From contig CM075104.1 in NCBI GenBank assembly GCA_037576195.1, forward strand, positions 22,522,211 through 22,586,210: 64,000 nt of DNA, written 5' to 3'. This document shows positions 13,401 through 25,468 of the stretch, piece after piece. The position numbers and the translations under genes are program-made. The stretch is from Phytoseiulus persimilis. Its lineage: Eukaryota; Arthropoda; Arachnida; Mesostigmata; Phytoseiidae. Position 1 is the stretch's first letter, and each line of letters begins with the position of its first letter. The notes below the pieces were generated by a model that saw nothing but the letters and a program-made list of their open reading frames with translations, did no database searches and was not told where the DNA came from.

Positions 13401-15271
13401 TTTCCTATTCGGGGAGACGAGCATCGTAACCAGGCCTGCATTTCCGTCGACAAAAAACGGGAACTCGACAGGCGGTTTCCTGAAAACCGTAATCAAGCAG
13501 ATCGAGATTCGTTTCCGATTTTCGTCGCTCCTTGAAACTACGTGGGTGATGGACGAATTTTTCGAAAACAGGGTCGGACTTCGCGACATCCGCTCCGCTA
13601 GATTTGGATATCAAGCCCAGCATGAGCAACGCATCGAATCCTTTCGCTGGAATGGAACGGATCCTGGAGAGCGAAACCAAGTCATCGAAAGAAAGCATCC
13701 CCGGCGGTGAACTGAATCGACTAGAAACCCGAGAAACGAAGGTTGTTGACGGAGCGTACATTCAGAGCCACACGTCGATTTCCCAGGTGAGTTCATTCGA
13801 TTGAGCCTCTATTGTGCTGACGAACGCTACAGTAGAGTATCGTGGTTGATGCTCATCAGGAAGTGTTTCAGCTGTAACTCACAGTCACGATTTCGAAGCG
13901 AACACTAACACACCAGTCTTCGGAAAGCGATTCCCCATCGCTCATGGAAGTTTGCGAAAGCGTACTCTACCCGACTTTGAGTTCGCGTGAGATTCAGATC
14001 TACGTTCGGATACGGTGGCTGGGTGTTGATGAATATTGCTCATGACACGGGGTGCGGGTCGCCGTTTTTTTGCCTCAATTACCGGCGAGCAACTAACCTT
14101 GTGATCAGCGCAGTGCTCTTCGAAACGACCCGTTCAGCTAGTACGAGCGTTCATCAAGTAGCGGGAGCTCCCCACGCAACTCGTTAAACGACTTTATTAA
14201 ATGCGCTCCTCGTGCGCGTCAGGTTCAACGATTTCCTTCCGCCCAGCCCTTGTTTCGCGCTCGGAATCTGTCGGGGAAAGATTCGTGTTTTTTCCGAGGT
14301 TTCTTGATTGTTCAAACGCGAACCCGATCGCTCTGGTGATAAACAATCTCCGCTCAGCTTAGAATTCGGGAGCGAAGCATCGGTCGGTGTCGAGTTCCCG
14401 TTGTCTGGCTGCGGGTGGCAGTTTGCACGATTCGGAACCATCCAAGTCGATTCTTCGTCATCTGTTAGGCGAGTCGTTCAGCGCCACGAGGCGCGTAGTG
14501 GACAAGAATTTTTCTCGGGTGATTCAACACGTCTGGGCCCTCGCCCAAGTGTATTTCTTCCCTCGGATAAGGCCCCGACAGGCTCAGTCAGACGGGTCCC
14601 GTCGCTGCAACAAGAGAGTAAGTAATACTTTGTTTGCCCGTCCCCGAGGCGGTAAAACTCACACTGGAAGCTTTAGTTCCCACAGTTTCGAGTCCCACAG
14701 CCCAAACGAATTCTGAATCAGAAACATCCTCTGCTGCAAGTGTGAATACGATAGCGAATACGACACGTTCTAACAGTTTTTTGTTGCAGAGAATGCCGCT
14801 CGTACCGCACACACAGCTAACGCGCAGGGCTCATATTGACCCTCTGGTATCGAGTCATGACGATTTTGCGGCGGAAGTGCAGAGAGATTTCGCCCGGGCC
14901 CGCCGGCAGATGGACCGCGACATAACCGCGGCTGTGATTTCGCCCCGCTTCGAAGCCGCGCGAGGGTTGAGCGACACCACATCGTATCCGCATACTTCCC
15001 TCGCGTCGACGACATCTTCGAGCCACAATGCGTCAAGGGTAGGTCCAAGTTCCGAGATTCGGAAGTGCGGCCGATTCCAATGGCTGAGGCCAGCTTTTAG
15101 CTCCCCTGGAAGATTTCATCGCGCTCGCTCCTTTCACTCGAGCCTGAGCCATCGGTAGGAAACGCTGGAAAATGTCTGCGTGCCTGATGCATCATCCTTG
15201 TGTTCCAGAAAAGCGAATCCGAGAGCAAGCATTCCTACGAAAGCAGTACAACCCGCAACAGGCGCTACTGA
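10416..15271 (+). CDS. Zasp-like gene, short isoform with alternative terminal exon
   Basis: The first five exons are shared with the long form (through 15038, phase 0). They can instead be spliced to a terminal exon at 15209-15271 behind a strong acceptor (TTGTGTTCCAG). That exon adds 20 residues, KSESESKHSYESSTTRNRRY, and then TGA. A canonical AATAAA follows 46 nt after the stop. The product would be 417 aa: the PDZ domain plus the Ser-rich linker, without the conserved blocks of the C-terminal half. Zasp genes are known for many isoforms, so this is expected behaviour, but the exact junction is inferred from sequence only. Confidence 0.6.
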
Positions 15272-18200
15272 GGCGCGATTTCGACGAGATGACACAACAC
15301 TGTGTCCGGACTCAATGAATAAAACTATCCTCTAGAAACACGCGCCGATATTCATTTCACTCGGAAGCGATCCTACGTTCCGTTTGTTTAGGTAGAGTTC
15401 GCCACTAGAAGTGTTCAGTCGTTCGACCTTGGCCCAATCGAGGCGAGCTGACGCTACCAAATGTGGGTGGCATCGGTAGAAGAATGTCGAACGGCGATCT
15501 CGCACTCCGCTAGCTTGGGAGAACGGTTCGAATACGAGCGATATAGACTCAGCTTCTCAGAAGCTGAAATTAGGAGGGAGAGAGCTCGGGATTTGGAACT
15601 CGGCCACGATCTCCATTTAGGCGATGTCTGATGACGCCAGCGGCTCCCACTCCAAATCTCATGGAAATCGTTCGCGAATGATTCGAGGGGGCTCGTGGAG
15701 AATGAATATCTAAGTGCGACCCTCGATTGCCTTTCTAGATGTCGAGCACGACTTCGGCAACTGGACCCCTGAGCATTTCTTGTGGACCGCAGCCGTCAAT
15801 GAATGACACCATTCTCGTCAGTCCGACGGGTAAACCAATCAAGGAGAGATACTACAAGCCGTTATCAGAGGAGCAACAGAAGGAAATCGACGATATCATG
15901 GCTCCCATATTGAACAAAAGTATGGAATTGAATTCTATTGCGGGAGAGTACGCGAAGATCCTAATTTCAACGGCCCATCTTCCCCTTGCCCACATTATTA
16001 GCTTGAGCGAGAGTTCATACGACCTCCATCAGAACTCGATCTGGGCTACTCACGGAGTCGCGATCAGCTTTGACTTGGTTCCATTAAAGCATCCATTACG
16101 CCTTTCCAGAAAAAGTGTTCACGTCGTCCTCTTTCTACGTCGACGAGAACTGCACGTACCCCACCGTAGAAGAACAAGTCGGAATGGCGAGGAAAATTGC
16201 CGAGTCTCTCTCCAGCGACACGAACAAGCAGTCCAAGGGAGCGAACATGTTTTTCAGGCGCGTCAAACGGAGCCACAAGTGGGTGCACCAAGGTGAGAAG
16301 CTCCCGAAGCTCCCCCTTCGCAAACCCTTGGCGTGAATCGCGGGCGTCGCTTATTATTCTCCTCATTCGTACCTGCGGTCGAATCCTGCAGCTCCTGAGA
16401 GCAATCCTTTGTCGCGCTTAGTCTTGGCGGGATCCGCCGATCGGATTTGCTCCGAGCTCAAGTGCTTGACCTTCCAGCAACGAGAGAGCGAAGCTCGAAG
16501 GGAGATGTCCAACGATCTCCCTCGGCTTCGGTGATTATATTCTCGGTCACTTCCGAGATAATGGAGAAGACGAGTTTCTGCAGCGCACCATAACGTCGAA
16601 ACGCTTCTTCCTAATAGCACCACTCGTGATTCATGATAGTAGTGTTTTACTTCCTTAAATGAGACGTCGATTGATCCTCCCTCGATTTCCTTATCGCTCT
16701 CAGCGCCTGGAGTCTCCGAGTCGGAGTACACGGAAAGCGAGGATTGTTCGACGCATCCCGATCCTGACAAGTTCCCGGGAGTGAGAATCTCGAAGGTAAA
16801 CCCATCCGACCTTGCACTGACATTTCCGCGCAGCCCGTGAGGTCTGCAGATATCCCGTGTTCTAAATAGAGTGTGCCGCTTTGACTCACCCCGAACCCGC
16901 CACCGATGGAGAGTTGCAAGAAGCATGCCGGAAGTCTTTTTCATCACTAGCATGCTAATGGAAGGTAAAACCAAGCGACGGCTCATTTTTATACATCCAT
17001 TCATCCTCCGTCTGGAGCGGAGACTGGCAGTCCCTCATTCAAGATGCGGGTTTTATCTTCGCGAGCCGCGGACAACCCGGCTCCCGAACGAAGTCACAGT
17101 TCGGGCTCAGTTAGCGTTGCCTACTTTTCCAGGAGCCACCGAAGCTGAAGCTGCTCATGGCTCCGGCTGTACCGAAGGATCAGTGGGATAAACCCACCCA
17201 GGATCTTACCGTGAGCCCTGAAGTCTGTTTGGATATCGTGAAGGGTCTCAATTCTCCCAGCGGGAAAGGAGCTCAGATGTTCGCAAAACGAAAGAAGAAG
17301 GTTTGTTGGCCCGTGGCGAAGAGATTGTTCGGCACTCTCCGCTCCCCCCCCCCCCCTCTCTCCCCATTTCACTCTGTCGACACTGAGGAACGGTGCGTGC
17401 TGTCGGCTTTGTCAGAACTGTCCGAGGGTGTTTGTGAATACCCGAGAACAAGTGTGGGTTGGAGCTTCTTATGCAGCGGTGACACAGAGGTCATTTGAGG
17501 ATGATTCTGTCGACACGCGTCACTCGTGATCCCTGGCGACAAAGGAGGAATTCTCACAAACACCCGGAAGGAGGTCTCAGAGTTCAACGAACTTTTGATG
17601 TATGACTGCCACTCGAGCGAGCTCAATAGAATGTCGGGTCACGGAGGTCTTGAATGCGATATCCAGGTGGATCAAATGCAGCCTCCAGCGGATCGAAGAC
17701 CGAGTCCAGCTGTTGGTTTATCGTGCTGCGATGGGGACAACACACGAGCCCCCGGGGTCGGTATCGTGGCGGGAAACGCCTGAGGAGAATAAACATCTTC
17801 TTCTTACATTTGGTTTTCGCTCCCCAGTCCGAGGATTGGGTAGTCGACGTCGACAAGCTGAGGGCGCAGCTGGGCGACAAATGGCCCGAGAAGGACAAAG
17901 AGAACGAAATTCAATCGCCGAGTTTCCCCCCGACGCCTCCGCCGAAGCCCTGCGTGCAGGCCCCGCGCGTTAGGACCCCCGCGGACAGGTAGCCACGAGC
18001 CAGACAAAATCCTCTGGAGATGTGCGAAGTATTTTCAAGAGTTCTCAATTTTCATTTTCCATGCTTGACAGTTCGCACGTTGCCAATCGCAGGTATCTGG
18101 AACAAATATCGCAGCCTTCGCGACTCCGCTTGGTCAAAAGTCCGTGGGAAGCGGCATCCGAAAGTCCTCTAGGAGCTGTCGACGCCGCTTTCCAGACAAT

Positions 18201-19166
18201 AAACGGATCAGGTAAGGGGAGGGAAAAAAGGGGGGGGGGGGAGGTTAACTGCAATCGATCACGCGTTGCGGGTGATCTTCGAAACCGGAGTCGATATTTC
18301 ATCCAACTCCGACGTTGAGGCGACCGAGTGACACCCGTTTCTTTCCGACAGCGCCCTGCGTCGTGGCCTGCGTGGAGACAAGGACTCCGCTCAGTGCCTT
18401 GCCTGTGGCCGACGTCCCTTCTGTGTCCCCCTTCGGAGGAGCCAACGATCCCCTGAAACCTCGTTTGCCTCGCGCTTGGGGGACGACGCAAAACGTCTGC
18501 GTGACCGTCAAGAAGCCAGGTGGGAGAAAATTATTGGGAGTCCATGGGACGGAGTCGATGTTCTCCGCGGAGAGAGATGTTTAACGAGCTTTTCATCTCA
18601 CCAGAACCTCCGCCGCCCCCGCCGAGGCCGAAAACGATCAGGCCTCCGAGATATGCGTCCGATCCGACTCCTCCTTGCCACCGATCGGGAGCCGTCGGAG
18701 CAGCCTCTTTCGAATGCGAAGCCCTGCCGCCGCCTCAATTTTTCAACGCACTGGGAGAACCCATCCAAGGCTACCCGAGCTTCCCGTTGCCGAATCAGGA
18801 AAATTCGACGGCTCGCGCCGAACAGGCTCGGCTGTTCAACCCGTACGACGTGAGTGTCCCGGTCTAATAAACATGTTCATTCCTGGAGAATTAATGTTCG
18901 CCGGGACCGTGACCCAGAGCGAAAGCGTTCGATCCGGATGACGCGCCCCGGGAGCTTCTTCCACCACTCCGAGATCTCGCTCACGAGGCGAATAACGACT
19001 GAAAATCGAAATCCCCGCGACAAAGCGTGGGAGAACCATCATTCGTTGGAAAGGGGAATAACCGTTGCCGTGTTCCCTCTTCCAGTGCCAGAATTTCAAC
19101 TCGGCTCCCCGCGGATTCGGTTACGGTTCTCCAGGCGGAAGACATTTCCGCTCGGTTCGTCTGTGA
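10416..19166 (+). CDS. Zasp66-like PDZ / Z-disc protein, long isoform (14 exons)
   Basis: Zasp/Enigma-type proteins are scaffolds that bind alpha-actinin and integrin-linked actin at muscle Z-discs. Exons are 10416-10511, 11387-11535, 12886-13256, 13602-13786, 14649-15038, 15739-15919, 16110-16292, 16704-16795, 17133-17300, 17828-17988, 18093-18211, 18352-18519, 18605-18849 and 19086-19166. Every junction has matching phase and the total, 2589 nt, gives 862 aa. Exon 1 starts MAALTIQLTGGPPWGFRLHG, the N-terminal PDZ strand with the GPPWGFRL motif. Exon 2 completes the PDZ domain (LVEGDEILSIGGKSVEGL). The middle is Ser/Thr-rich linker. Later exons carry blocks I associate with insect Zasp66: YPTVEEQVGMARKIAESLS, SKGANMFFRRVKRSHKW, QDLTVSPEVCLDIVKGLNS and MFAKRKKK joined to SEDWVVD. 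The last junction reads NPYD then CQNFNSAPRGFGYGSPGG. No LIM domain was found, as in Zasp66 and unlike Zasp52. The intron 1 donor is GTAAGC; other junctions are GT-AG. The start is chosen because PDZ strand A begins directly after the ATG. Confidence 0.9.
15318..15323 (+). terminator. Poly(A) signal, short Zasp isoform
   Basis: AATAAA lies 46 nt after the TGA of the alternative terminal exon and before the next internal exon at 15739. Confidence 0.6.
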
Positions 19167-19798
19167 ATGGCACAATATCAGCGATCGGATCCGAATGAGG
19201 AAACGAACTGAAAGTCATGCGCTGACCGCAGAATGTCCACAGCGGAACAAAGTTCAGAGATCGTGGCAAAGCACGGAAACATTTTTCACACGGATCCTGG
19301 TCATCGGTGCGTCGGGCAGACCAGCCAGAGCTGGTCGTCGGGCGTCGCTCAATCCGAAAGAACCGTTACCCGATCACGGAGTCGCCCCTATTCCTCCTTG
19401 GTTATTTATTGTGAAGACCGTTCTTGAGTTGAGTTTGTTCGTTGTGCTGCACGATCGGGCCCATGGACTCATAAGTGCTCACGGATGAGTTCGTACGCAG
19501 ATCGTGCCCGTTATTGGAACGCATGGGGTTTCTCTCGCCACCTACATAACTTTCCGTCACCTCATAACCGTTTTTGCCGGTTTGAGGAGCAGTCTGTTGT
19601 CGAGATCGGAGTGTCGTCGCGCGAGAATTTCACGGACGACAGGTTGCTCCCAAAAGCGAAGATTCTTCTGGCGTGTGAATGAACGTCTTCTGTCTTCCTC
19701 TACTTCTCATACCGAGGCTATTGTAAATATTCTCTGCAAGTCTCGTTCGAATATCGCCATGCTTCAGCTGAGAAATACAGTTGCGTCCTGGACACGAG

Positions 19799-19804
19799 AA
19801 TAAA
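19799..19804 (+). terminator. Candidate poly(A) signal, long Zasp isoform
   Basis: This is the first AATAAA I noticed downstream of the TGA at 19166, giving a 3' UTR of about 630 nt. It is probable but not proven to belong to this gene. Confidence 0.4.
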
Positions 19805-20058
19805 CTTATCTCATGCTGAAACCACTCTTGAAGCTCGTAAAATCCTTGGCAATCAGAGCAGCGGTTCCTGAACATTCTGGAACAGCCGAATCGGGGTTAC
19901 AGCATCGAACTGAAGCATCGGGGTTCGCCTTGAAACTTCGCGAGCGAAGTCTCCGGAGTCGTCAAGCGTATCGGGGAGTCCTCATTATGACTTAGGTGTC
20001 AGGGTCTCGACATCGCAAGCCGTGTTCTTAGCTTCGAAACATACTTTCATCTCCGCAG

Positions 20059-20528
20059 CGGGTTCCGTTACACCCATCGATCAGCCCCGAGAAAATCAAT
20101 TTTCCGCCGATCCCAGCCGGATTTCTTCCAGGTGCATATTCACCCATTCGACTGGCCGCAACATGTGAGTAGCCGGCCGGTCGCCGGCAAGCCACCCACC
20201 CATCTTACTCGTCCGCTGCGGAAAGAGGATTTTCTCAGTTTAGGGTCGGCGAACGCGGCAGCAAAAGTAGCCGCACCGGGACTCGTTGTTAGCCGCTTCT
20301 TTCGCTCGAGAAGTTCGTGACTGGTTTTCGCAGGTACTTGTTGAACGGCGGTTGCCGGAGCAGCTCCTCAGAATCTTCTTCCATGACTTCACTCTCCCCA
20401 AGATGGCGCAGACTGTCGCCGTCCCCGTCCAGATTGGTCCGGAGCGACTGGGTCAACTGCGATAGAATCGTCAGCTCCTGATCAGCTCGCCGTTCCGTGC
20501 CTCGAGTTCGAAGGTCCAGCTGGTGTCC
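20059..20528. other. Strand-ambiguous coding block, unidentified
   Basis: Two readings compete. On the plus strand, segments 20059-20164 (CTCCGCAG acceptor, GTGAGT donor) and 20334-20465 (GGTTTTCGCAG acceptor, TAG stop) join in phase and encode HPFDWPQH followed by VLVERRLPEQLL. On the minus strand one open frame from about 20528 to a TAA at 20291-20289 encodes an acidic stretch (ESEVMEEDSEELL) and then RQPPFNKYLRKPV. The minus reading has the better codon use (CTG, GAG, AAC, AAG, TAC), while the plus reading has the better splice sites. Neither product is recognised. Only one is likely to be real. Confidence 0.35.
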
Positions 20529-22087
20529 CCTCTAGTTTCGGAATCTCGCCAGGTTGGGACTGTGAACTGCGTGTGCTCGTCCCGACTCCACGTAGCTCGC
20601 TCAGCGAACGTGGACGTGAATGACGGAATCCGTTCAGGATTGAGGTGAGAGTCTTGAGCTTCCAGGACAAGGTTGAGCTGTGGCCGTATTCGACGTGCCT
20701 CCGGCGTGACTCCGGGGAGCGATCCGGGGGTTTGCGAGTGGACTCGTGAACGTTACGCAGCAAACCGGGCTTCCTCTCGGTGCCGTGTGTGATTTGTAAA
20801 CACTGTCGGCAAAGCAGATACTGGAACACGCGCTGACCGTGGCCGGAACTGTGTCAGCTGATCGGCCAAAGTTCATCACACACCGTAGAAACGCTTGGCT
20901 GGCACAGCTGATGTGAGTCACGGCTGACTATGGGAAGCCGCATGAGAACGGTCGCGGATCGAACGATTGTTCCATCTCAGGAAACAAAAGTTGTGCCCGA
21001 ATACCGGCAGTGCGACGTGATGGTTCAGATGAGTCAGATGAGCTCCTTTGGTGAACAGTTCAGGATTCAAACTCGTAGTCTCAGAGCTCTCCGACGCCAA
21101 GAAACTCGTGGGATCAACGGACAGTAACGGTTGTGGGATTCTTCGACTGTCGACTCGACGGGAAGCTGTCCCAATTCTTTTGTTTGGTTCGTCGGTGCTG
21201 CTGTCGTTGTCGTTACCGTAGTCGCCTTTTCTTCTGACCCGTGTTGGTAAGAGACAGTCTATGACGCCCGCCGCCGCTTCTCGTCCCGACGCTGTATCCA
21301 AGAAACGCGTTTTCCTAGACGGAGGTTCGCCCCTTGGAAAAAATCATGGCGTGGACGCACAAACAAACACAGCAACTGGCACGATGAATCATCAGGTCGT
21401 CGAAGCTTTGTTTCCGCTGGCTTCCTGAAACTAGTCTGATGTAGTTCATCGAACGGGTTATTTGGTTGAGGAGGGTTACTTCCCGCGGTAACAACATCTG
21501 TGGCATTTTACCCAGCGGCCAGAAGCATGCAGAATGTCAGCGTCTCGCCTTTGGCGGGTCAGTCCCGCGAGAGGGCGGATTGAGTCATCATGGATTTCAC
21601 TGAATTCAGTCCCTAGTTTCTGTGGTGAGCACCCGCTCCCGACCATCATCAGATTCTGACGATCATGTGGACGGGAAGACCGTTCCTTGTTCCGATTTCG
21701 GAAATGAATGAGAAGTTTGGTTTCTGAAGGCTCGATTTTTTTCTCCGGAATTCGAACTGGATCTCGGGAAATGTGGGGAGCATGCGATTCTCGCATCAAA
21801 TCTATTTGGTCCCTTTTTTCGCACGGCTCTCCGGTCGCAGCGATCCAGCCCAAAGCACGATTGGAAAGCAGTCGAGAACGTTACTTCCTCGTGAATCACA
21901 CAAGTCGGCGGTTCGTCAATGCTTACATTCAGCTCCGCCACCAAGTTCCAAACTCACTGAGCGCTACTCCAGATCCAGAAGCTCCGGGCCCGCCGATATT
22001 GACGGCTCGGCGGGCGAGAAAAGCTGGAGGCGATGTATGAACAAGAACGCCGTTTCGTTCGCTAAATCCGATTCGATTTGCATGTAG
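20529..22087. other. Intergenic interval, no assigned gene
   Basis: The minus strand has an open frame at about 20918-21301 rich in Asp, Asn and Ser that could be an upstream exon of the minus-strand reading at 20.3-20.5 kb. It has no ATG start and no clear splice signals, so it is not called. Nothing else was recognised. Confidence 0.3.
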
Positions 22088-23010
22088 ATGGAGATGGAGA
22101 GTTCAGAAAATGAATTACTTGAGGGTGCTGACGCAGCCTCCGGGTTTTCTATGGCTTTCGACATTCACCTCTTCGCTAACCACCTGCACCAGCTATCGAA
22201 AGGCATCACTCTCTCTTCAGTTGTCGGTAAGTGAAAAATATACATACATATGCTGGGAATTGATGCGCGGAGCTCATTGCTTGCTAATTTGACCCTCAAG
22301 GACAGGACGCTGTTCAGCGGTTGTGAGATCCAATGCAGTCCCGTGTTTTACTTCACTGGCAGGTATGAGCTGTCTCTGCCTGGGCGTCGCGGCCTTCAGT
22401 GCACTTTACGAGAGCATCATTGTCTCGAGGCAATACCTCCGTGAGGTGCGTCAGCGAACCAAAGAAAGTGTCTACGTTCGGTCCAGACGCTGCAAACTCG
22501 AGAAAAGAGCGTTGCCCACTACAAGCAACGACCTGGTTTGCGGGCGTCATCGCATTAACGTCGACAAAATCTGGTACAGGTGGGTTGACTCGCACTTGCT
22601 ATCACGCTGGAACCGCGGTCATATCGACGCCGGCGTGTTGGCGTCAGCTTCGGAGACGACATCGGCAGCACCGCCGAAGACCAGTAGTCGCCGCATGGCA
22701 ACAATATGTTGAAACTGGGTCGTCTCATGCTTCGTATTTTCCATTCCACAGAATACGCTTCCACCTGATCCAGACGTTCTTGCACATTCTCCAAGTGATC
22801 TTGGGATTTCTCGTGATGGGAATCATTCTACGGTACTCGGGCTGGATCGCAGTGACCGTGTTGCTTTTGTCGGGTGTCGGTCATTACTTAATCGGCGTCG
22901 TGGTCTTTCGCAAACCTCTTCCAACTTTACCCACTTCGCTTGAGCACTCGCGTGACTGGTTCGCGAAGCTGATCAAGGAGCACCAGGAACTTACCTCAAA
23001 GATCTCCTAG
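22088..23010 (+). CDS. CTR/SLC31-type copper transporter, divergent (3 exons)
   Basis: CTR proteins are trimeric Cu(I) importers with three membrane helices. Exons 22088-22226, 22363-22579 and 22752-23010 join in phase (1, 2) and give 204 aa. The ATG at 22088 directly follows an in-frame TAG. Helix 1 is GMSCLCLGVAAFSALYESII followed by VSRQYLRE, matching the LYEGLKxYREYL pattern of CTR helix 1. Helices 2 and 3 follow after a basic loop: HLIQTFLHILQVILGF, then a short link and WIAVTVLLLSGVGHYLIG, a close match to the HLLQTxLHVLQV and VVLGxxxGYFLF blocks. The usual N-terminal Met motifs are missing. The helix-2 MxxxM reads VMGIIL, so the second Met is Leu, and the helix-3 GxxxG has lost its first Gly. 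The C-terminal tail is long and charged and lacks a Cys/His end. The family is clear; the substrate is less so. Confidence 0.82.
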
Positions 23011-23377
23011 CTTAGAACTCTTACCGACAATCGCTTACTCGACAAGGTATTTCGGCTGATCCCGGATTCTTCGGAGCGGTGCGATGATTTTCTCCCGAAA
23101 ACAAGGCGCAACCGCGTTCGAGCTCGTCACAGTAGCGTCTCTCCCTTGGGCGGAGACGACTCGAATACCTGACGAGAACTGGAGAGCGTTTTTTTATCCA
23201 TGTTAATTTCTCGAACATTTTTCCTTAATTTGTGTCCTGAGGTCCTCGATATATGAGTTGGAACGTTCACCGAGCTGGTAACTTCTTCAGAGACAGAATG
23301 GAGGTTGTTATCTCAAGATAATCAGCTGCCTCCAATGCCTATATGATATCATACTGTGATGAAATATTGTATACAAC

Positions 23378-23383
23378 AATAAA
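23378..23383 (+). terminator. Poly(A) signal of the copper transporter
   Basis: AATAAA in an A+T-rich stretch about 370 nt after the TAG stop of the CTR-like gene. Confidence 0.5.
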
Positions 23384-25468
23384 TTGCGCAATTTAATCAC
23401 TTCTGATCAGCGTTCCTTGGTCTTCCTCCATGGCACGTCTTGAATTGAACGATAATATCCAGCGAGCCCTCCGGTCCTGCATCGGTGTGTCATGAGCAGT
23501 CGCCGGCCCTCAATCATACGTTTCGGCGCTCCGAAAAAAAAACGCAAACTCACCGTCTGACTCGTCTGACTTTGCCGTCCAAACTGGAGCTCAGGAGAGA
23601 GACAGTCCTACCGACCCTCCCATGTGATCCTTTCTGGCATGCTCCCCTAGTTCCCGATCGAGCCGCTCAGGGTTCGCTATGGATGAGAGATCTCACCCTC
23701 ATTGGTGAAGGAGCGACCTCCCTTCTGATGCCGGTCAAACTCCTTGAGCGGTGGGTAGAATGGAAAACGAACGGCTTCCACGAACCAATGAGTTATGGTG
23801 CAATCTTCGTTGCCGCGTTTCGCACTTCCGAGGGAGCCTCTCTTCGCGTTTCCGTTACATCGGAAGCCGAAATAAGCGGTTATTCGCAACACAGAAAATC
23901 GGAGGCAATCACGGTCCGAGCCCGGTTCGATTCCTGACCGGGGTGCTCGGACTCTCTCAAACCCGTTCAGTGAACATTTTGTCAAATTTGAGAAAATTCG
24001 GCTTAATCCACCGCTTCCGGCGCAGTCGTTCAACTTCTCATCATGCTCCATTCAGACCGAAAATATTGCTGAATCGCGCGCTGGGTCGAATGGCTAACAA
24101 TGCCTGATATGAACAACAATAGCCCATCGTCTGCTTGGCTGCGCGCAAGGTTCCGTCTGTTCGCCAATATTACAGCAATAATAGAGCAGAGCCAGGAGGA
24201 ACGGACCTTAGGGGGGGGAGGCTGGAAAATGCGTCTAATCCCTGAGAGATTCACCCGATATTCTCGCCGTAAGGCAGCCGACGATTGCGTTGGATAACGT
24301 GCCGAGAAACGATTCCAGTGAAGAAGATTGTGCCAGGAATCGGTGCGAGTTCCCGCCCATTAGAAATATTGAAACCATCGAGCGTAACGTGCCGAGCCAT
24401 TCTCGAGGAATGCGCACTGGAGAGAACTGTACGCTGACTGGCGCGAATCGCGGCGGAACTCACCTAGTGTCGCGCTTCCCTCGGTTTGCCTTCCCTTGCC
24501 TCTTTTTGAGCGGAAAGCTAAAATGTGTGCTCGTGACAACGATGCACAATCGCAACGACGAATTAGTGAAACTACCTCTCCCGCGCTTCTTTTCAAGAAA
24601 GTGTTCCGCTGAAGCTCACTGTCAGAACCGTAAAAAGCAAGACTCGGCGACTCTACTCGGAAACTTCTTGTAATATCTCTCCCACCTGACAACAAGCGCT
24701 TTGTCATACCGAATGGGGGAATGAGTTCTAATCTCTCAATGGGAAATACCTGAAAATGCTCGGAAAAGCTTATGCTATGGGAAGACTTGCAAAGGAGCTG
24801 TTCTTGAGTCTTCAGGAAGACAGCAGAACCAGCATCCTGAGCACCAACCCAAAAACGCAGTCCGGGATAGGAGGGCACATCGCGATTCAAATACCCATGG
24901 AGTGAACTGTTGGTTGAAAATATATCGAATAATGCAAGCGAATGAGACCCAGACCTTGAATGAAATGATGTAAGTACAGTGACTCCCCGCATCAATCCGC
25001 TCATCACGTGTCTGCCCCCGTTTTCCCATGGTAGCAGTGGCACATTCGAGAGGACGCGAACGGGGCCCGCCGAGATGACACCACGTGGTAGGGAAAATAA
25101 AATTGAGGCCCGCAAAAGTTATTTCCGAATGTTGTTCGCACTCCCTATCAGAGGCCGTTAATCGAGGCAGATGAAGAGGGCGTCGCATTAGTACTGATCA
25201 GGAGTACCGCCTCCGGCGCTATTTTCCGGTAGGTCTGTCAGGGGCGGAATCTCGACTCTCGCAGTTTTTTTCGCTGCAGTGGATTCGGTCGGTGAGGTCA
25301 TGGGGATTGCATTTCCTAGGAATCACCTGTACCACCCCGAGCGTCCGTGGGTTCCAGAGGAAAGGTACTTCCCTTGCATCGAAAGCGCTCGCGGGAATCG
25401 GTGGAATGGTGCCTGGGCGACACTCAGCAACGCCAATCCTCTGGGTCTTTAACTAGGAACAAATGTGA

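Noticed and set aside
14308-14617. Extra Zasp exon ending at a GTAAGT donor
   Set aside because: The exon at 13602-13786 ends in phase 0 and joins the exon at 14649 in phase 0. Including this segment needs no known block, and its frame is not clearly conserved. It may be a rare alternative exon.
16363-17004. 213-codon minus-strand frame
   Set aside because: It lies antisense to phase-matched exons and introns of the well-supported Zasp-like gene and is best explained as a shadow.
23915-23950. tRNA-like T-arm (GGTTCGATTCC)
   Set aside because: The flanking bases do not form the T-stem or acceptor stem, and no A-box, anticodon arm or cloverleaf was found upstream.
24360-25115. 251-codon minus-strand open frame
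   Set aside because: It is the longest frame in the window, but it starts at a non-ATG codon. It overlaps another long minus-strand frame, has no motif, hydrophobic pattern or splice partner, and its codon use looks random.
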